Notes under the pieces: generated by a model | Databases searched by the model: none | What the model was told of the DNA's origin: nothing | Seen by the model: the letters and a program-made list of their open reading frames with translations, nothing else | Made by a program: the position numbers and the translations under genes | In this document: in pieces, positions 36,312 through 46,259 of the stretch | Layout: every line of letters starts with the position of its first letter | Position numbering within the stretch: position 1 is the stretch's first letter | DNA from: Actinomycetospora termitidis | GTDB taxonomy: Bacteria; Actinomycetota; Actinomycetes; Mycobacteriales; Pseudonocardiaceae | DNA length: 64,000 bases | Reading direction: 5' to 3' | NCBI RefSeq assembly: GCF_030286555.1 | Contig: NZ_JASVWF010000007.1 | Location: forward strand, 62,001-126,000

Positions 36312-37566
36312 CGTGGCGGGCATCCCCGGACCGAGTCCCCGGCACGACGTGGTCGTGGTCGGCGGCGGCATCGTCGGGCTGGCGGTGCTCACCGCGCTGC
36401 TGGACGCCGGGCACACGTCGGTGGCGCTCGTGGAGCGGGAGTCCTCGCTGGCCGGGCACCAGACCGGGCGGAACTCCAACGTCATCCACTCGGGGCTGTA
36501 CTACGCCCCGGGGTCGCTGAAGGCCCGCCTGGCCGTGGCGGGCTGCGCGGAGACCAAGGCGTTCTGCGCCGAGCACGACCTGCCCTACGTCGAGTGCGGC
36601 AAGGTCGTCGCCGCGACGAGCGAGGACGAGCTGCCGCGCATGGCCGAACTGGTCCGCCGCGGACGGGCGAACGGGGTCGAGGTGCACGAGCTCGACGCCG
36701 CCGGCGTGCGCGACCGTGAGCCCGCCGTCCGGGCCGTCGCCGGTCTGTGGGTCCCCTCGACGGGCATCTGCGACTACGAGGCGATCACCGCGAAGCTCGC
36801 CGAGCTCGCCGTGGCGCGGGGCGCGGTCATCCACACCGGGCGCGCGGTCCGGTCGGCGGTGCGCCGGCGGCAGGACGTCGTCGTGCACACCGACCGCGGG
36901 GACCTGCTCGCCGGCCAGGTCGTCGTGTGCGCCGGGTTGCGCTCCGACGAGATCGCGCGCGCCTCCGGCTTCGACCCCGGCGTGCGGATCGTGCCGTTCC
37001 GCGGGGAGTACTCCGACCTGCGCGGACCGAAGGCGGACGCGATCCGCGGGCTGGTCTACCCGGTGCCCGACCCGGCCTTCCCCTTCCTCGGGGTGCACGC
37101 CACCCGCGGCGTCGACGGCTCGGTGCACGTCGGTCCGAACGCGGTGCTCGCGCTGGCCCGCGAGGGATACGACTGGCGGACGCTGAAGGTGCGCGAGCTC
37201 GCCGGCACCCTCACCGACCCCGGGTTCCTCGCCCTGGCCGGCCAGCAGTGGCGCTACGGGCTCGGGGAGATGCACCGCTCCCTGTCGAAGGCCGCGATGG
37301 CGAAGGCGGTCGCGCGGATGCTGCCCGGGGTCACCGCGGACGACCTGCACCCGCCGCACGACGTGATGCGCCGCGCCGGGGTCCGGGCGCAGGCGGTGCG
37401 GCCGGACGGGTCGCTGGTGGACGACTTCCTGTTCAGCGAGGACACCGCGGACCGCGGCGACATCCGGGTGCTGCACGTGCTCAACGCGCCCTCGCCCGCG
37501 GCGACGGCGGCCCTGCCGATCGGGCGGGAGATCGTCGCGCGGCTCGAGGGCAAGGACGCGGCGTGA
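36304..37566 (+). CDS. lhgO: L-2-hydroxyglutarate oxidase (LhgO) family flavoprotein
   Basis: The 420-residue FAD enzyme has a DAO-type Rossmann motif ([14 protein letters not shown]), [16 protein letters not shown], and [14 protein letters not shown], typical of LhgO. It oxidises L-2-hydroxyglutarate to 2-oxoglutarate, removing a damage metabolite. The GTG at 36304 gives an 8-base overlap with the CBS gene. The stop overlaps the era start (GTGA). It lies inside the ybeY-era block, so co-expression with housekeeping genes is expected. Confidence 0.9.
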   Translation: MADVAGIPGPSPRHDVVVVGGGIVGLAVLTALLDAGHTSVALVERESSLAGHQTGRNSNVIHSGLYYAPGSLKARLAVAGCAETKAFCAEHDLPYVECGKVVAATSEDELPRMAELVRRGRANGVEVHELDAAGVRDREPAVRAVAGLWVPSTGICDYEAITAKLAELAVARGAVIHTGRAVRSAVRRRQDVVVHTDRGDLLAGQVVVCAGLRSDEIARASGFDPGVRIVPFRGEYSDLRGPKADAIRGLVYPVPDPAFPFLGVHATRGVDGSVHVGPNAVLALAREGYDWRTLKVRELAGTLTDPGFLALAGQQWRYGLGEMHRSLSKAAMAKAVARMLPGVTADDLHPPHDVMRRAGVRAQAVRPDGSLVDDFLFSEDTADRGDIRVLHVLNAPSPAATAALPIGREIVARLEGKDAA

Positions 37567-38462
37567 CCCAGCCCTGGCCGGAGGACTTCCGCTCCGGATT
37601 CGCCTGCTTCGTGGGTCGTCCGAACGTCGGGAAGTCGACGCTCACGAACGCGCTGGTCGGGCAGAAGGTCGCGATCACCTCGTCGCGGCCGCAGACGACG
37701 CGGCACGCCATCCGCGGGATCGTCCACCGTCCCGACGGGCAGCTCGTCGTCGTCGACACCCCGGGTCTGCACAAGCCCCGCACGCTGCTGGGGGAACGGC
37801 TCAACGACGTCGTTCGGACGACCTGGGCCGAGGTCGACGTCGTCGGGTTCTGCGCCCCGGCCGACCAGGCGGTGGGGCCGGGTGACCGGTTCATCATCTC
37901 CGAGCTGCGCAAGGTCGCCGACCGCACACCCGTCGTCGGGATCCTGACGAAGACCGACCTCGCGCGTCCCGAGGTGATCGCCGGGCGGCTCCTCGAGCTG
38001 CAGGAGCTGGCCGACTTCGCGGAGATCGTGCCGGTGTCGGCGGTGTCCGGGAAGCAGGTCGAGCTCCTGACCGACCTGCTGCTCGGTCAGATGCCGCCGG
38101 GCCCGCCGCTCTACCCCGAGGGGGAGCTCTCGGACGAGCCGGAGACGACGATGATCGCGGAGTTCATCCGCGAGGCGGCCCTGGAGGGCGTGCGCGACGA
38201 GCTGCCGCACTCGCTCGCCGTCGTCGTCGAGGAGATGGAGGAGGGGAGGACGCTGAAGATCCGGGCCGAGATCTTCGTCGAGCGGCCCTCGCAGAAGGCG
38301 ATCGTGATCGGGCGCGGGGGGTCGCGGCTCAAGGAGGTCGGCACGAACTCCCGGCAGCAGATCGAGAACATGCTCGGGACGCAGGTCCACCTCGACCTGT
38401 TCGTCAAGGTGGCCAAGGACTGGCAACGCGACCCGCGCCAGCTGCGCAAGCTGGGCTTCTGA
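37563..38462 (+). CDS. era: GTPase Era
   Basis: The 299-residue protein shows the Era GTPase domain (GRPNVGKSTLTNALVG; DTPGLHKP; LTKTDL) and the C-terminal KH domain (KAIVIGRGGSRLKEVGTNSR). Era binds the 3' end of 16S rRNA and helps 30S assembly. The GTG start overlaps the lhgO stop. It faces a DUF4190 gene tail to tail. Confidence 0.97.
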   Translation: MTQPWPEDFRSGFACFVGRPNVGKSTLTNALVGQKVAITSSRPQTTRHAIRGIVHRPDGQLVVVDTPGLHKPRTLLGERLNDVVRTTWAEVDVVGFCAPADQAVGPGDRFIISELRKVADRTPVVGILTKTDLARPEVIAGRLLELQELADFAEIVPVSAVSGKQVELLTDLLLGQMPPGPPLYPEGELSDEPETTMIAEFIREAALEGVRDELPHSLAVVVEEMEEGRTLKIRAEIFVERPSQKAIVIGRGGSRLKEVGTNSRQQIENMLGTQVHLDLFVKVAKDWQRDPRQLRKLGF

Positions 38463-38478
38463 CGCGGGCCGCGCGGAG

Positions 38479-38497
38479 CTCCTACAGCGAGTAGGAG
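38479..38497. terminator. Small hairpin between convergent era and DUF4190 genes
   Basis: CTCCTAC (38479-38485), a 5-base loop, and GTAGGAG (38491-38497) form a hairpin. It overlaps the end of the minus-strand gene and lies 17 bases past the era stop, so it could serve both directions. Confidence 0.45.
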
Positions 38498-38805
38498 TAG
38501 GAGAAGCTCCCGCCGTTCGCGATGATCAGGACCCAGAACAGGACCCAGAAGGCACAGCCGATCCCGCCGAGGACGAGAGCCGTGATCGCGAGGCCGCGGC
38601 CCTGCTCGCCGGTCCGCGCGATCTGGCGGACCGACACCCAGCCGCAGATCACCGCGGCCAGCGGGATGAAGAAGGCCGCGACCAGCGCGACGATGGACAT
38701 GACGTTCCAGCGCGGTGCGGGCGGGCCGTACCCCACGGGCTGAGCCGCGGGTGTGCCGTATCCGGCGGGGCCGGGAGCGAAAGGCTGCTGCTGCGGAGTG
38801 GTCAT
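38482..38805 (-). CDS. DUF4190-type small membrane protein
   Basis: The 107-residue protein has a Pro/Gly/Gln-rich cytoplasmic N-terminus (about 33 residues) followed by two transmembrane helices (IVALVAAFFIPLAAVICGW and a second ending VLFWVLIIA), linked by a VRQIARTGEQGRGLAI loop. This is the DUF4190 pattern. The function is unknown. It is convergent with era and divergent from recO. Confidence 0.82.
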   Translation of the reverse strand: MTTPQQQPFAPGPAGYGTPAAQPVGYGPPAPRWNVMSIVALVAAFFIPLAAVICGWVSVRQIARTGEQGRGLAITALVLGGIGCAFWVLFWVLIIANGGSFSYSYSL

Positions 38806-38917
38806 GGCGGGGTCCTTCCCGGGTCGATGTGACTGAGAGTGACAGTAGACCGGGTCGACCCGCCGTCGTATAGGCCGGACGAGTGAGCGCCGGGCGGTGT
38901 CGGAGGGGAGTGCCAGG

Positions 38918-39766
38918 ATGGTCGGCGTGGGCTTCTACCGTGACACCGGCGTGGTGCTGCGGTGTCAGAAGCTCGGCGAGGCCGATCGGATCGTCACGGT
39001 GCTGACCCACCAGCACGGCAAGGTCCGGGCCGCCGCGAAGGGCGTCCGGCGCACCACGTCGAAGTTCGGGGCGCGGCTCGAGCCGTTCGGTCACGTGGAC
39101 CTGCAGCTGCACACCGGGCGCAGCCTGGACATCGTCACGCAGGTGCAGACGATCGACGCCTTCGGTGGGGACCTGGTCGCCGACTACCCGCGCTACACCG
39201 CCGGGTGCGCGCTGCTCGAGACCGCCGACCGGCTCACGCCGGAGGAGGGCGAGCCGGCGCGGGAGCTGTTCCTGCTGCTGGTCGGGGCCCTGCGCGGGCT
39301 CGCGGCCGGGCGGCGCGACCCACACCTCGTGCTGGACGCCTACCTGCTGCGCGCGATGGTCATCGCCGGCTACGCGCCCGCCGTCACCGAGTGCGCCCGG
39401 TGCGGGACCGAGCCGGAGACACCCCTGGACGCCCCTGACGGCACGCACGGGTTCCACCGCCGGTTCGCCGTCGCGGCCGGGGGTGCGGTGTGCGACGCCT
39501 GCCGCCCCGGCGGCGCGGTCGTCCCCTCGTGGTGGACGTGGCGGCTGCTGGAGGCCCTGCGCGACGGCGACTGGACCGCGGCCGAGCAGAGCCCGCCGGA
39601 CGCCCGCCGGGACGCCGCGGGCCTCGTCGCCGCCCACCTGCAGTGGCACCTCGAGCGCCAGCTGCGCTCCCTGCCGCTGGTCGATCGCAAGGGAGCGCCG
39701 CGCGTCGACCTGGACGACGGGCTGCCGGCGGCACCCGAGGAGAGCGAACGGGAAGGAGCCGTGTGA
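38918..39766 (+). CDS. recO: DNA repair protein RecO
   Basis: The 282-residue protein has the N-terminal OB-like domain ([20 protein letters not shown], then [18 protein letters not shown]). A helical part contains a zinc-type pair (CARC ... CDAC). RecO works with RecR to load RecA on SSB-coated DNA in gap repair. The ATG at 38918 is preceded by GGAGGGG. It is translationally coupled to uppS, as in mycobacteria. Confidence 0.95.
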   Translation: MVGVGFYRDTGVVLRCQKLGEADRIVTVLTHQHGKVRAAAKGVRRTTSKFGARLEPFGHVDLQLHTGRSLDIVTQVQTIDAFGGDLVADYPRYTAGCALLETADRLTPEEGEPARELFLLLVGALRGLAAGRRDPHLVLDAYLLRAMVIAGYAPAVTECARCGTEPETPLDAPDGTHGFHRRFAVAAGGAVCDACRPGGAVVPSWWTWRLLEALRDGDWTAAEQSPPDARRDAAGLVAAHLQWHLERQLRSLPLVDRKGAPRVDLDDGLPAAPEESEREGAV

Positions 39767-40620
39767 GTCCCCTGCGTCAACGCGCCGAGCGGCCCCGCGG
39801 CCGGTCGGGGGCCCGGTTGCGAGGGTCGGGCGACCCCACGGTCATGGCGCCCACCCCGCACCCCTCCGGCGCCACCGCCCCGCCGATCCCGGCCGAGCTC
39901 GTGCCGAACCACGTGGCGCTCGTGATGGACGGCAACGGCCGGTGGGCCAACCAGCGCGGGCTGCCGCGCATCGAGGGCCACCGGCACGGCGAGGCGCAGC
40001 TGCTCGACGTCGTGCGCGGGTGCATCGACGTGGGCGTGAAGTGGATCAGCGCGTACGCGTTCTCCACGGAGAACTGGCGCCGCAGCCCGGAGGAGGTCCG
40101 CTTCCTGCTCGGGTTCAACCGCGACGTCATCCGCCGCCGCCGCGACGAGATGCACGCGATGGGCGTGCGGGTGCGCTGGTCGGGGCAGCGGCCGCGGCTG
40201 TGGCGCAGCGTCATCAAGGAGCTCGAGATCGCCGAGGAGATGACGCAGGACAACGACGTCGTGACCCTCACCATGTGCGTCAACTACGGCGGGCGCGCCG
40301 AGATCGTCGGCGCTGCCCGCGAGCTGGCGCGGCGGGCCGCGCGCGGGGAGATCGACCCGGAGCGCATCGACGAGCGCGCGATCGCCCGCCACCTCGACGA
40401 GCCGGACATGCCCGACGTCGACCTGTTCGTCCGCTCGTCGGGGGAGCAGCGCACCTCGAACTTCCTGCTCTGGCAGTCCGCGTACGCCGAGATGGTCTTC
40501 CTGGACACGCTCTTCCCGGACTTCGACCGCCGGCACCTCTGGCAGGCGTGCGAGATCTACGCCTCCCGTGACCGTCGCTACGGTGGCGCCGTGGACCAGT
40601 CCTCGGAGGTGGGGGAGTGA
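39763..40620 (+). CDS. uppS: Polyprenyl diphosphate synthase (UppS / Rv2361c type)
   Basis: The 285-residue protein is a cis-prenyltransferase. [17 protein letters not shown] holds the catalytic Asp and P-loop, [10 protein letters not shown] and the C-terminal [19 protein letters not shown] are diagnostic. The recO-linked mycobacterial homologue makes decaprenyl diphosphate, the carrier for peptidoglycan and arabinogalactan. Chain length here is inferred. The GTG at 39763 (AAGGAG upstream) overlaps the recO stop, giving a ~27-residue extension before the conserved core. Confidence 0.95.
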   Translation: MSPLRQRAERPRGRSGARLRGSGDPTVMAPTPHPSGATAPPIPAELVPNHVALVMDGNGRWANQRGLPRIEGHRHGEAQLLDVVRGCIDVGVKWISAYAFSTENWRRSPEEVRFLLGFNRDVIRRRRDEMHAMGVRVRWSGQRPRLWRSVIKELEIAEEMTQDNDVVTLTMCVNYGGRAEIVGAARELARRAARGEIDPERIDERAIARHLDEPDMPDVDLFVRSSGEQRTSNFLLWQSAYAEMVFLDTLFPDFDRRHLWQACEIYASRDRRYGGAVDQSSEVGE

Positions 40621-41027
40621 GCCGCGAGGCCGCCACGACCGCCACCCTGCTGATCACCGCCCGTGAGTCCCTGGAGAAGTTCGTCGAGGTCCACGTCGAC
40701 GACGACGGCGCGCTCTCCTTCCGCCACGGGGACGTGCCGTGCGCGGTGCAGGGCGTCGAACTGGTCGAGGGCCTGGCCGTGCTCTCGCTGACGTGCGTCG
40801 TGGCCTGGGATCTCCCGGGCGAGGACGTCCCGCGCCGGGTCGCCGAGCGCGCGGGTCAGGGCCTGTTCGGCACCCTCGGTGTCGTGCACACCGACGCCGG
40901 TTGGGACGTGACGCTGCGCTACGCCTTCCCGGCCGAGGGGCTCGCGCCCGATCCGCTCGGCACGCTGCTGATGCTCGTGGTGTCGACCGCCTCGCAGGTC
41001 CGCGCGGATCTGACGGAGGGTTCCTGA
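40617..41027 (+). CDS. Conserved hypothetical protein, possibly YbjN-like
   Basis: The 136-residue acidic protein starts at a GTG overlapping the uppS stop. It has a mixed alpha/beta pattern ([20 protein letters not shown] ... [19 protein letters not shown]) reminiscent of YbjN-type peptide-binding folds, without a clear motif. No signal peptide or membrane helix is seen. The tight coupling to recO-uppS suggests a housekeeping role that cannot be named. Confidence 0.75.
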   Translation: MSREAATTATLLITARESLEKFVEVHVDDDGALSFRHGDVPCAVQGVELVEGLAVLSLTCVVAWDLPGEDVPRRVAERAGQGLFGTLGVVHTDAGWDVTLRYAFPAEGLAPDPLGTLLMLVVSTASQVRADLTEGS

Positions 41028-41147
41028 CGCCGGGTCACGGTGCGAATTCCCCCGATTGCGCGGTGTATGTCCCTTTCCTCCCGTAGGCTCCGACGGACGT
41101 CGAACCCGGAGAGGAGGACGCCCACCAGCAGTGGGGGGCGTACCGGT

Positions 41148-43040
41148 ATGACACAGCAACAGGAGAGTCCGCCCCCGAAGTCCCCGGAGGAGCAGGGCGG
41201 GAGCGCGGCCGACGTGAAGGGCGTGCCGGTCGACAAGGTCGTCTTCGGTGTCGGCGCCGTCCTCGCCGTCGTCTTCGTGCTCTGGGGCATCCTCAGCACG
41301 GAGACGCTGAGCTCGGTCTCGGGCGGCATGATCGGCGGCCTGATCCAGGCGGGTGGGTGGCTGTTCATCCTCGCGGCCACCGGCTTCGTGGTGTTCGCCC
41401 TCTACCTCGCGTTCTCGAAGTTCGGGCGCATCAAGCTCGGGGGCGAGGACGAGCAGCCCGAGTTCCGCACGGTCTCGTGGATCGCGATGATGTTCTCGGC
41501 CGGCATGGGCATCGGGCTGATGTTCTACGGGGTCGCCGAGCCGCTCTCGTTCTTCACCTCGCCGCCGCCGGGGTCGGTCGCGAACGGCGACCAGGTGGAG
41601 TCGCTGCGCACCGCGATGGCGACGTCGCTGTTCCACTGGACGCTGCACCCGTGGGCGATCTACGCCGTCGTCGGGCTCGCCATCGCCTACTCGACGTTCC
41701 GCAAGGGCCGTCGCCAGCTGATCAGCCAGGCGTTCATCCCGCTGATCGGGGAGAAGGCGGCCAACGGCGCCGTCGGGCGGGTCATCGACATCATCGCGAT
41801 CTTCGCGACGGTGTTCGGGTCGGCCGCGTCCCTCGGGCTCGGCGCCCTCCAGATCGGCGGCGGTCTCGACGCGACCGGCTTCCTGCCCGACGCCGGGAAC
41901 GAGGTCCTCGTCCCGATCATCATCGTCCTGACGGCGGCCTTCATCCTGTCCGCGGTCTCGGGCGTGGCCAAGGGCATCCAGTGGCTCTCGAACATCAACA
42001 TGGTGCTCGCCGGGGTGCTCGCGCTGTTCGTGTTCGTCGTCGGCCCGACGGTGATCATCCTCGACCTGCTGCCCACCGCGGTCGGCGCCTACTTCTCCGA
42101 GTTCTTCGAGATGGTCGGGCGCACCGAGGCCACCGGCGGCGCGCCGATGCTCGACTGGCTCTCGTCGTGGACGGTCTTCTACTGGGCCTGGTGGATCTCC
42201 TGGACGCCGTTCGTCGGGATGTTCCTGGCGAAGATCAGCCGCGGCCGCACGATCCGGCAGTTCGTCGGCGGCGTGATCCTCGTGCCGAGCCTGGTGTCGC
42301 TGGTGTGGTTCGCGATCTTCGGTGGCACGGCCATCACGCAGCAGCAGCAGGGGCTGAACCCGGCCGGCGCGGACACCGAGGCGCAGCTGTTCTCGGTGCT
42401 GCAGGCCTATCCGCTGGCCACGATCACCGGGATCCTCGTGATGATCCTGGTCGCCATCTTCTTCGTCTCCGGCGCCGACGCGGCGTCGATCGTCACCGGC
42501 ACGCTCTCGCAGCGCGGCACCGACGAGCCGAAGAAGTGGGTCGTGATCTTCTGGGGCGCCACGATGGGTCTCGTCGCCATGGTGATGCTGCTGGTCGGCG
42601 GGGAGGACGCGCTCTCCGGCCTGCAGAACCTGACGATCCTCGTGGCGGCGCCGTTCGTCGTCATCATGATCCTGCTGTGCATCGCCCTGACCCGCGATCT
42701 CAACCACGACCCCGTCGTGCTGCGCGAGATCAAGGGCACCGAGGTGATCGAACAGGCCATCGACTACGGCACCGACAAGCACGGGGACGACTTCTACCTG
42801 CGGGTGCAGTCGTTCCCGGCCGACGCCGACGGTCCGTGGCGCACCGCGAACACGGGCGAGGAGCGGGTCACGTACGCGGACGTGTACAAGGGTGGCGACC
42901 CGTTCCGGGACACCGACGGGTCCGAGCCCGCCGAGGTCGGCCGCGCGGACGCCGACGGGGTCGACGACACCCTGCAGGTCGGCCCGGGCGGTGCTGCCGA
43001 CCGTGAGCCGGCAGGGCGTCCGCGCTCCGACCGGGAGTAG
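41148..43040 (+). CDS. BCCT family transporter (choline/glycine betaine/carnitine type)
   Basis: The 630-residue protein has about 12 transmembrane helices and BCCT hallmarks: GMGIGLMFYGVAEPLSF, FHWTLHPWAIYAVVG and WAWWISWTPFVGMFLAKISRGRTIRQF-region residues of the Trp box. These transporters import trimethylammonium compatible solutes with Na+ or H+. The N-terminal ~30 residues and the C-terminal ~100 acidic residues are cytoplasmic; such tails tune osmotic activation in BetP. It sits between the uppS operon and the Zur operon. Confidence 0.93.
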   Translation: MTQQQESPPPKSPEEQGGSAADVKGVPVDKVVFGVGAVLAVVFVLWGILSTETLSSVSGGMIGGLIQAGGWLFILAATGFVVFALYLAFSKFGRIKLGGEDEQPEFRTVSWIAMMFSAGMGIGLMFYGVAEPLSFFTSPPPGSVANGDQVESLRTAMATSLFHWTLHPWAIYAVVGLAIAYSTFRKGRRQLISQAFIPLIGEKAANGAVGRVIDIIAIFATVFGSAASLGLGALQIGGGLDATGFLPDAGNEVLVPIIIVLTAAFILSAVSGVAKGIQWLSNINMVLAGVLALFVFVVGPTVIILDLLPTAVGAYFSEFFEMVGRTEATGGAPMLDWLSSWTVFYWAWWISWTPFVGMFLAKISRGRTIRQFVGGVILVPSLVSLVWFAIFGGTAITQQQQGLNPAGADTEAQLFSVLQAYPLATITGILVMILVAIFFVSGADAASIVTGTLSQRGTDEPKKWVVIFWGATMGLVAMVMLLVGGEDALSGLQNLTILVAAPFVVIMILLCIALTRDLNHDPVVLREIKGTEVIEQAIDYGTDKHGDDFYLRVQSFPADADGPWRTANTGEERVTYADVYKGGDPFRDTDGSEPAEVGRADADGVDDTLQVGPGGAADREPAGRPRSDRE

Positions 43041-43163
43041 CCCCCGCCCGGTGCCGGCAATGGCACGGAACTGACACCTGACGTCAGGACGGCGCCACTC
43101 GCACATCGTCCGGTTCGCCGGCCCGATGGGTGGGTGGCGCCGTTTCGCGCGCCTGACGTCAGC

Positions 43164-43225
43164 CGCCGAGAGGCACACCAGGCACCTCGGCGGGCCGCCC
43201 GAGGTGCCTCACGTACCTCTCGGCG
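43164..43225. repeat. 62-bp palindromic repeat, reverse orientation, with different outer arms
   Basis: On the minus strand it reads CGCCGAGAGG, then TACGTGAGGCACC, a GC core, and GGTGCCTGGTGTGCC to CCTCTCGGCG. The inner part matches the element at 33152-33213. The outer arms differ from TGATCA but still pair with each other. It lies downstream of the BCCT gene and of zur, so it may act as a terminator for both. Confidence 0.82.
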
Positions 43226-43248
43226 AGGCGCGACCCCCACTCCGCCCC

Positions 43249-43299
43249 GAGCGAAGGGCGCCCTCGCTCGATCTACTCGACCGAAGGGGCCCTTCGCTC
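43249..43299. repeat. 51-bp palindromic repeat, copy 3 (intergenic)
   Basis: GAGCGAAGGGCGCC at the left, a central CTAC and GGGCCCTTCGCTC at the right; 51 bp as in the other copies. It ends six bases before the zur stop codon (minus strand). Confidence 0.85.
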
Positions 43300-43304
43300 G
43301 AACG

Positions 43305-43727
43305 TCAGCCCCGCGCCGCGAGGCAGGCCGAGCAGAGCCCGATGATCTCGACGGTGTGGTCGATCTCGGCGAAGCCGTGCTCCACGGCGACCTTCTCGGC
43401 CCAGTGCTCCACCGCCGGGCCCTCCACCTCCACCGTGCGCCCGCAGGAGCGGCACACCAGGTGGTGGTGGTGCGTGTCGGAGCAGCGGCGATAGGAGGCC
43501 TCGCCGGCCGTCGTGCGCAGGACGTCGATCTCCCCGGCGTCCGCGAGCGCCTGCAGCGTCCGGTACACCGTGGTCAGCCCGATGCCCTCGCCGCGGCGTC
43601 GCAGCTCCTCGTGGATGTCCTGGGCGGAGCGGAAGTCGTCGAGCTGGTCGAGCAGGTCGCCGATCGCCGCGCGCTGGCGGGTGGAGCGCTGCCCGGGCAC
43701 GACGGTCGGACGGGACTCGGCACTCAC
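43305..43727 (-). CDS. zur: Fur family regulator, zinc uptake regulator (Zur/FurB)
   Basis: The 140-residue protein has the Fur winged HTH (DIHEELRRRGEGIGLTTVYR, then TLQALADAG), the regulatory metal site stretch DTHHHHLVCRSC, and a C-terminal CSAC pair for structural zinc. Coupling downstream of an ArsR/SmtB gene is the arrangement of the mycobacterial smtB-zur pair. It likely represses zinc uptake and paralogous ribosomal protein genes when zinc is bound. Confidence 0.93.
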   Translation of the reverse strand: MSAESRPTVVPGQRSTRQRAAIGDLLDQLDDFRSAQDIHEELRRRGEGIGLTTVYRTLQALADAGEIDVLRTTAGEASYRRCSDTHHHHLVCRSCGRTVEVEGPAVEHWAEKVAVEHGFAEIDHTVEIIGLCSACLAARG

Positions 43728-44068
43728 GACTCCTCCTGCACGTGCTCGACCGCGTCGACGACGATGTGGGCCAGGTGGTCGTCGACCAACCGGTACACCA
43801 CCTCGCGCCCGCGCCGCTCCCCGCGGACCACGCCCGCCGCCTTGAGCACGCGCAGGTGCTGGCTGATCAACGGCTGGGTGACGCCGAGGGTGTCCACCAG
43901 CTCGTGGACGCAGCGCGGCGAGCGGCGCAGCTGCATCACGACCGCGATCCGCACCGGTGCGGCCAGCGCCCGCAGCAACTCGCCGGCGGCGTCGAGTGTC
44001 GCCGGGTCCAGGGGTGCGGGGGCGTCCGGCGGGATCGAGGACACCGGGGCGTCGTGGGAGACGGTCAT
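43724..44068 (-). CDS. ArsR/SmtB family metal-responsive regulator
   Basis: The 114-residue winged HTH protein (LRALAAPVRIAVVMQLRRSP; ELVDTLGVTQPLISQHLRVL) contains CVHELVDTLG and C-terminal acidic/His residues (VDDHLAHIVVDAVEH) matching the alpha5 zinc site of SmtB-type sensors. It overlaps both neighbours by four bases. As in mycobacteria it probably responds to zinc excess and releases expression of zur. Confidence 0.92.
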   Translation of the reverse strand: MTVSHDAPVSSIPPDAPAPLDPATLDAAGELLRALAAPVRIAVVMQLRRSPRCVHELVDTLGVTQPLISQHLRVLKAAGVVRGERRGREVVYRLVDDHLAHIVVDAVEHVQEES

Positions 44069-44361
44069 CGCAGGGCCACCCCGATCGTCACGGCCACCAG
44101 CACCACGAGCACCACGCCGCGCGCCAGGCGCTCCGGCGGCGTCATGCGCCCCCACGTGGTCGCGAGCAGCACCGCCACCCCGATCGCGAGCAGCCCCAGC
44201 AGCAGCGCCCCCACCGGACCGCCGACGATCACGCCGACCGCGAAGAGCACCGCCACGACCAGGAAGACCAGCACCGGCGACACCCCGGCCAGCGGCCCCG
44301 TCCCGGGCAGCAGCGGCCGGCGCAGGTCGCCCCGCAGATCCCGGCGCGTCCGTCTCGGCAC
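44065..44361 (-). CDS. Small two-helix membrane protein, first gene of the arsR-zur operon
   Basis: The 98-residue reading from the GTG at 44361 (GAGGAG upstream) has a basic N-terminus (MPRRTRRDLRGDLRRP) and about three hydrophobic segments (VLVFLVVAVLFAVGVIVGG; ALLLGLLAIGVAVLLATTWG; VVLVVLVAVTIGVAL). No family is recognised. Its stop overlaps the arsR start, so it is co-transcribed with the metal regulators. A metal or envelope role is only a guess. Confidence 0.72.
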   Translation of the reverse strand: MPRRTRRDLRGDLRRPLLPGTGPLAGVSPVLVFLVVAVLFAVGVIVGGPVGALLLGLLAIGVAVLLATTWGRMTPPERLARGVVLVVLVAVTIGVALR

Positions 44362-44397
44362 CTGACGCTCCTCTCGTCGCCCTCCACGATCCCATAC

Positions 44398-44412
44398 CGA
44401 CACCCGGTGTCG
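44398..44412. promoter_or_regulatory. 15-bp palindrome in the divergent promoter before the arsR-zur operon
   Basis: CGACACC-C-GGTGTCG lies 36 bases upstream of the membrane-protein start and 15 bases before the divergent monooxygenase gene. It could be an operator for ArsR or Zur, but it does not match a classical Zur box by eye. Confidence 0.4.
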
Positions 44413-44426
44413 ATAAGCTCCGCCCG

Positions 44427-44750
44427 GTGCTCCTGGTGTGCCGATTCTCCCCGGACGACGAGGCCGACTTCCTCGTCCGCGCCCGCCGTGCGGTCGGCCT
44501 GCTGGCCGCGCAGCCGAACTGCGAGCGGGTCGACCTCGCCCGCGCGGTCGAGGCGCCGGGGCAGTGGGTGCTGGTCGCGGTGTTCGCCTCGCTGACCGAC
44601 TACCGCCGCGCCCTGTCGCCCTTCGACGTCCGCGAGCACGTCGTCCCGTTCCTGTCCGAGGCGTCCACGGCCGACCAGGCCGTCTTCGAGCGGAACACCA
44701 CGGCCCTTCCCGACGGCGGGTGGGTCGAGCACCCCAGCATCCTCGGCTGA
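44427..44750 (+). CDS. Antibiotic biosynthesis monooxygenase (ABM)-like domain protein
   Basis: The 107-residue protein has a dimeric ferredoxin-like pattern: LLVCRFSPDDEADFLVRARR, NCERVDLARAVEAPGQW, VAVFASLTDYRRAL. It resembles ABM/heme-degrading-type domains. No catalytic residue is certain. The start GTG at 44427 is chosen because the core begins there. A 14-bp TCCCGACGGCGGGT copy (44708-44721) encodes LPDGG near its end. Confidence 0.7.
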   Translation: MLLVCRFSPDDEADFLVRARRAVGLLAAQPNCERVDLARAVEAPGQWVLVAVFASLTDYRRALSPFDVREHVVPFLSEASTADQAVFERNTTALPDGGWVEHPSILG

Positions 44751-44813
44751 GGTCCGCCCGGACCCGCTCGCTACGCTGGGTAGGCCGAACGAGCAGCATC
44801 AGGAGAGTTCTCA

Positions 44814-46241
44814 GTGCCCACCCCCACCGGCAGCGCCCGTATCGAGACCGTGGTGAACCTGTGCAAGCGCCGCGGGTTCGTCTTCCCCTCGGGTGAGATC
44901 TACGGCGGTACCCGGTCGGCCTGGGACTACGGGCCCCTGGGCGTCGAGCTCAAGGACAACATCAAGCGCCAGTGGTGGCGGTTCATGGTGCAGGGTCGCG
45001 ACGACGTCGTCGGCCTGGACTCCAGCGTGATCCTGCCGCGCCAGGTGTGGGTCGCGTCCGGCCACGTGGACGTGTTCACCGACCCGTTGGTCGAGTGCAC
45101 GAACTGCCACCGCCGGTTCCGCGCCGACCAGCTCGCCCAGGACTTCTCCGAGCGCACCGGCGGCCCGTCGCTGGAGACCGTCGACGCCGAGGGCAAGGTC
45201 GGCTACGACCTCTCGACGGTGCCCTGCCCGAACTGCGGCGTGCGCGGCCAGTACACCGCGCCGCGCGAGTTCAACATGATGCTCAAGACCTACCTCGGCC
45301 CCGTGGAGTCCGAGGAGGGCCTGCACTACCTGCGCCCGGAGACCGCGCAGGGCATCTTCGTGAACTTCGCGAACGTCATGTCGACCGCGCGCAAGAAGCC
45401 GCCGTTCGGCATCGGCCAGATCGGCAAGAGCTTCCGCAACGAGATCACGCCGGGCAACTTCATCTTCCGCACGCGCGAGTTCGAGCAGATGGAGATGGAG
45501 TTCTTCGTCGAGCCGGGCTCCGACGAGCAGTGGCACCAGTACTGGATCGACGAGCGCACGCGCTGGTACACCGGGCTGGGGATCGACCGGGAGAACCTGC
45601 GGCACTACGAGCACCCCAAGGAGAAGCTCTCCCACTACTCCAAGCGCACGGTGGACGTGGAGTACCGCTTCCAGTTCAACGCGGGCCAGGAGTGGGGCGA
45701 GCTCGAGGGCATCGCGAACCGCACCGACTTCGACCTCACGACGCACTCGAACCACTCCGGCGTCGACCTGAGCTACTACGACCAGGCGACCGACTCCCGG
45801 TACAAGCCCTACGTCATCGAGCCGGCCGCCGGCGTCGGGCGCCCGATGATGGCGTTCCTGCTCGAGGCCTACACCGAGGACGAGGCGCCGAACGCCAAGG
45901 GCGGGGTCGACAAGCGCACGGTGCTGCGGCTCGACCCGCGGCTCTCGCCGGTCAAGGCCGCGGTGCTCCCGCTGTCGAGGAACGCGGACCTCTCGCCGGT
46001 CGCCCGCGACGTCGCCGCCACGCTGCGGCAGCACTGGAACGTCGACTTCGACGACGCCGGGGCCATCGGGCGCCGCTACCGCCGCCAGGACGAGATCGGC
46101 ACGCCGTTCTGCGTCACGGTCGACTTCGACTCGCTCCAGGACCGGGCGGCCACGGTGCGCCACCGCGACGCGATGACCCAGGAGCGGGTGTCGTTCGACC
46201 AGCTCGAGGGCTACCTCGCCGCCCGCCTGGTCGGCTGCTGA
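44814..46241 (+). CDS. glyS: Glycine--tRNA ligase (class II, dimeric type)
   Basis: The 475-residue enzyme has class II motifs: [15 protein letters not shown] at the N-terminus, [14 protein letters not shown] (motif 2 region), [20 protein letters not shown] and the C-terminal anticodon-binding domain. A zinc-type CTNC ... CPNC insertion lies at about residues 92-147. It charges tRNA-Gly. The GTG start has AGGAGAG upstream. It is followed by copy 4 of the 51-bp palindrome. Confidence 0.97.
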   Translation: MPTPTGSARIETVVNLCKRRGFVFPSGEIYGGTRSAWDYGPLGVELKDNIKRQWWRFMVQGRDDVVGLDSSVILPRQVWVASGHVDVFTDPLVECTNCHRRFRADQLAQDFSERTGGPSLETVDAEGKVGYDLSTVPCPNCGVRGQYTAPREFNMMLKTYLGPVESEEGLHYLRPETAQGIFVNFANVMSTARKKPPFGIGQIGKSFRNEITPGNFIFRTREFEQMEMEFFVEPGSDEQWHQYWIDERTRWYTGLGIDRENLRHYEHPKEKLSHYSKRTVDVEYRFQFNAGQEWGELEGIANRTDFDLTTHSNHSGVDLSYYDQATDSRYKPYVIEPAAGVGRPMMAFLLEAYTEDEAPNAKGGVDKRTVLRLDPRLSPVKAAVLPLSRNADLSPVARDVAATLRQHWNVDFDDAGAIGRRYRRQDEIGTPFCVTVDFDSLQDRAATVRHRDAMTQERVSFDQLEGYLAARLVGC

Positions 46242-46259
46242 GGCGCTCCCGTCGGTTCC

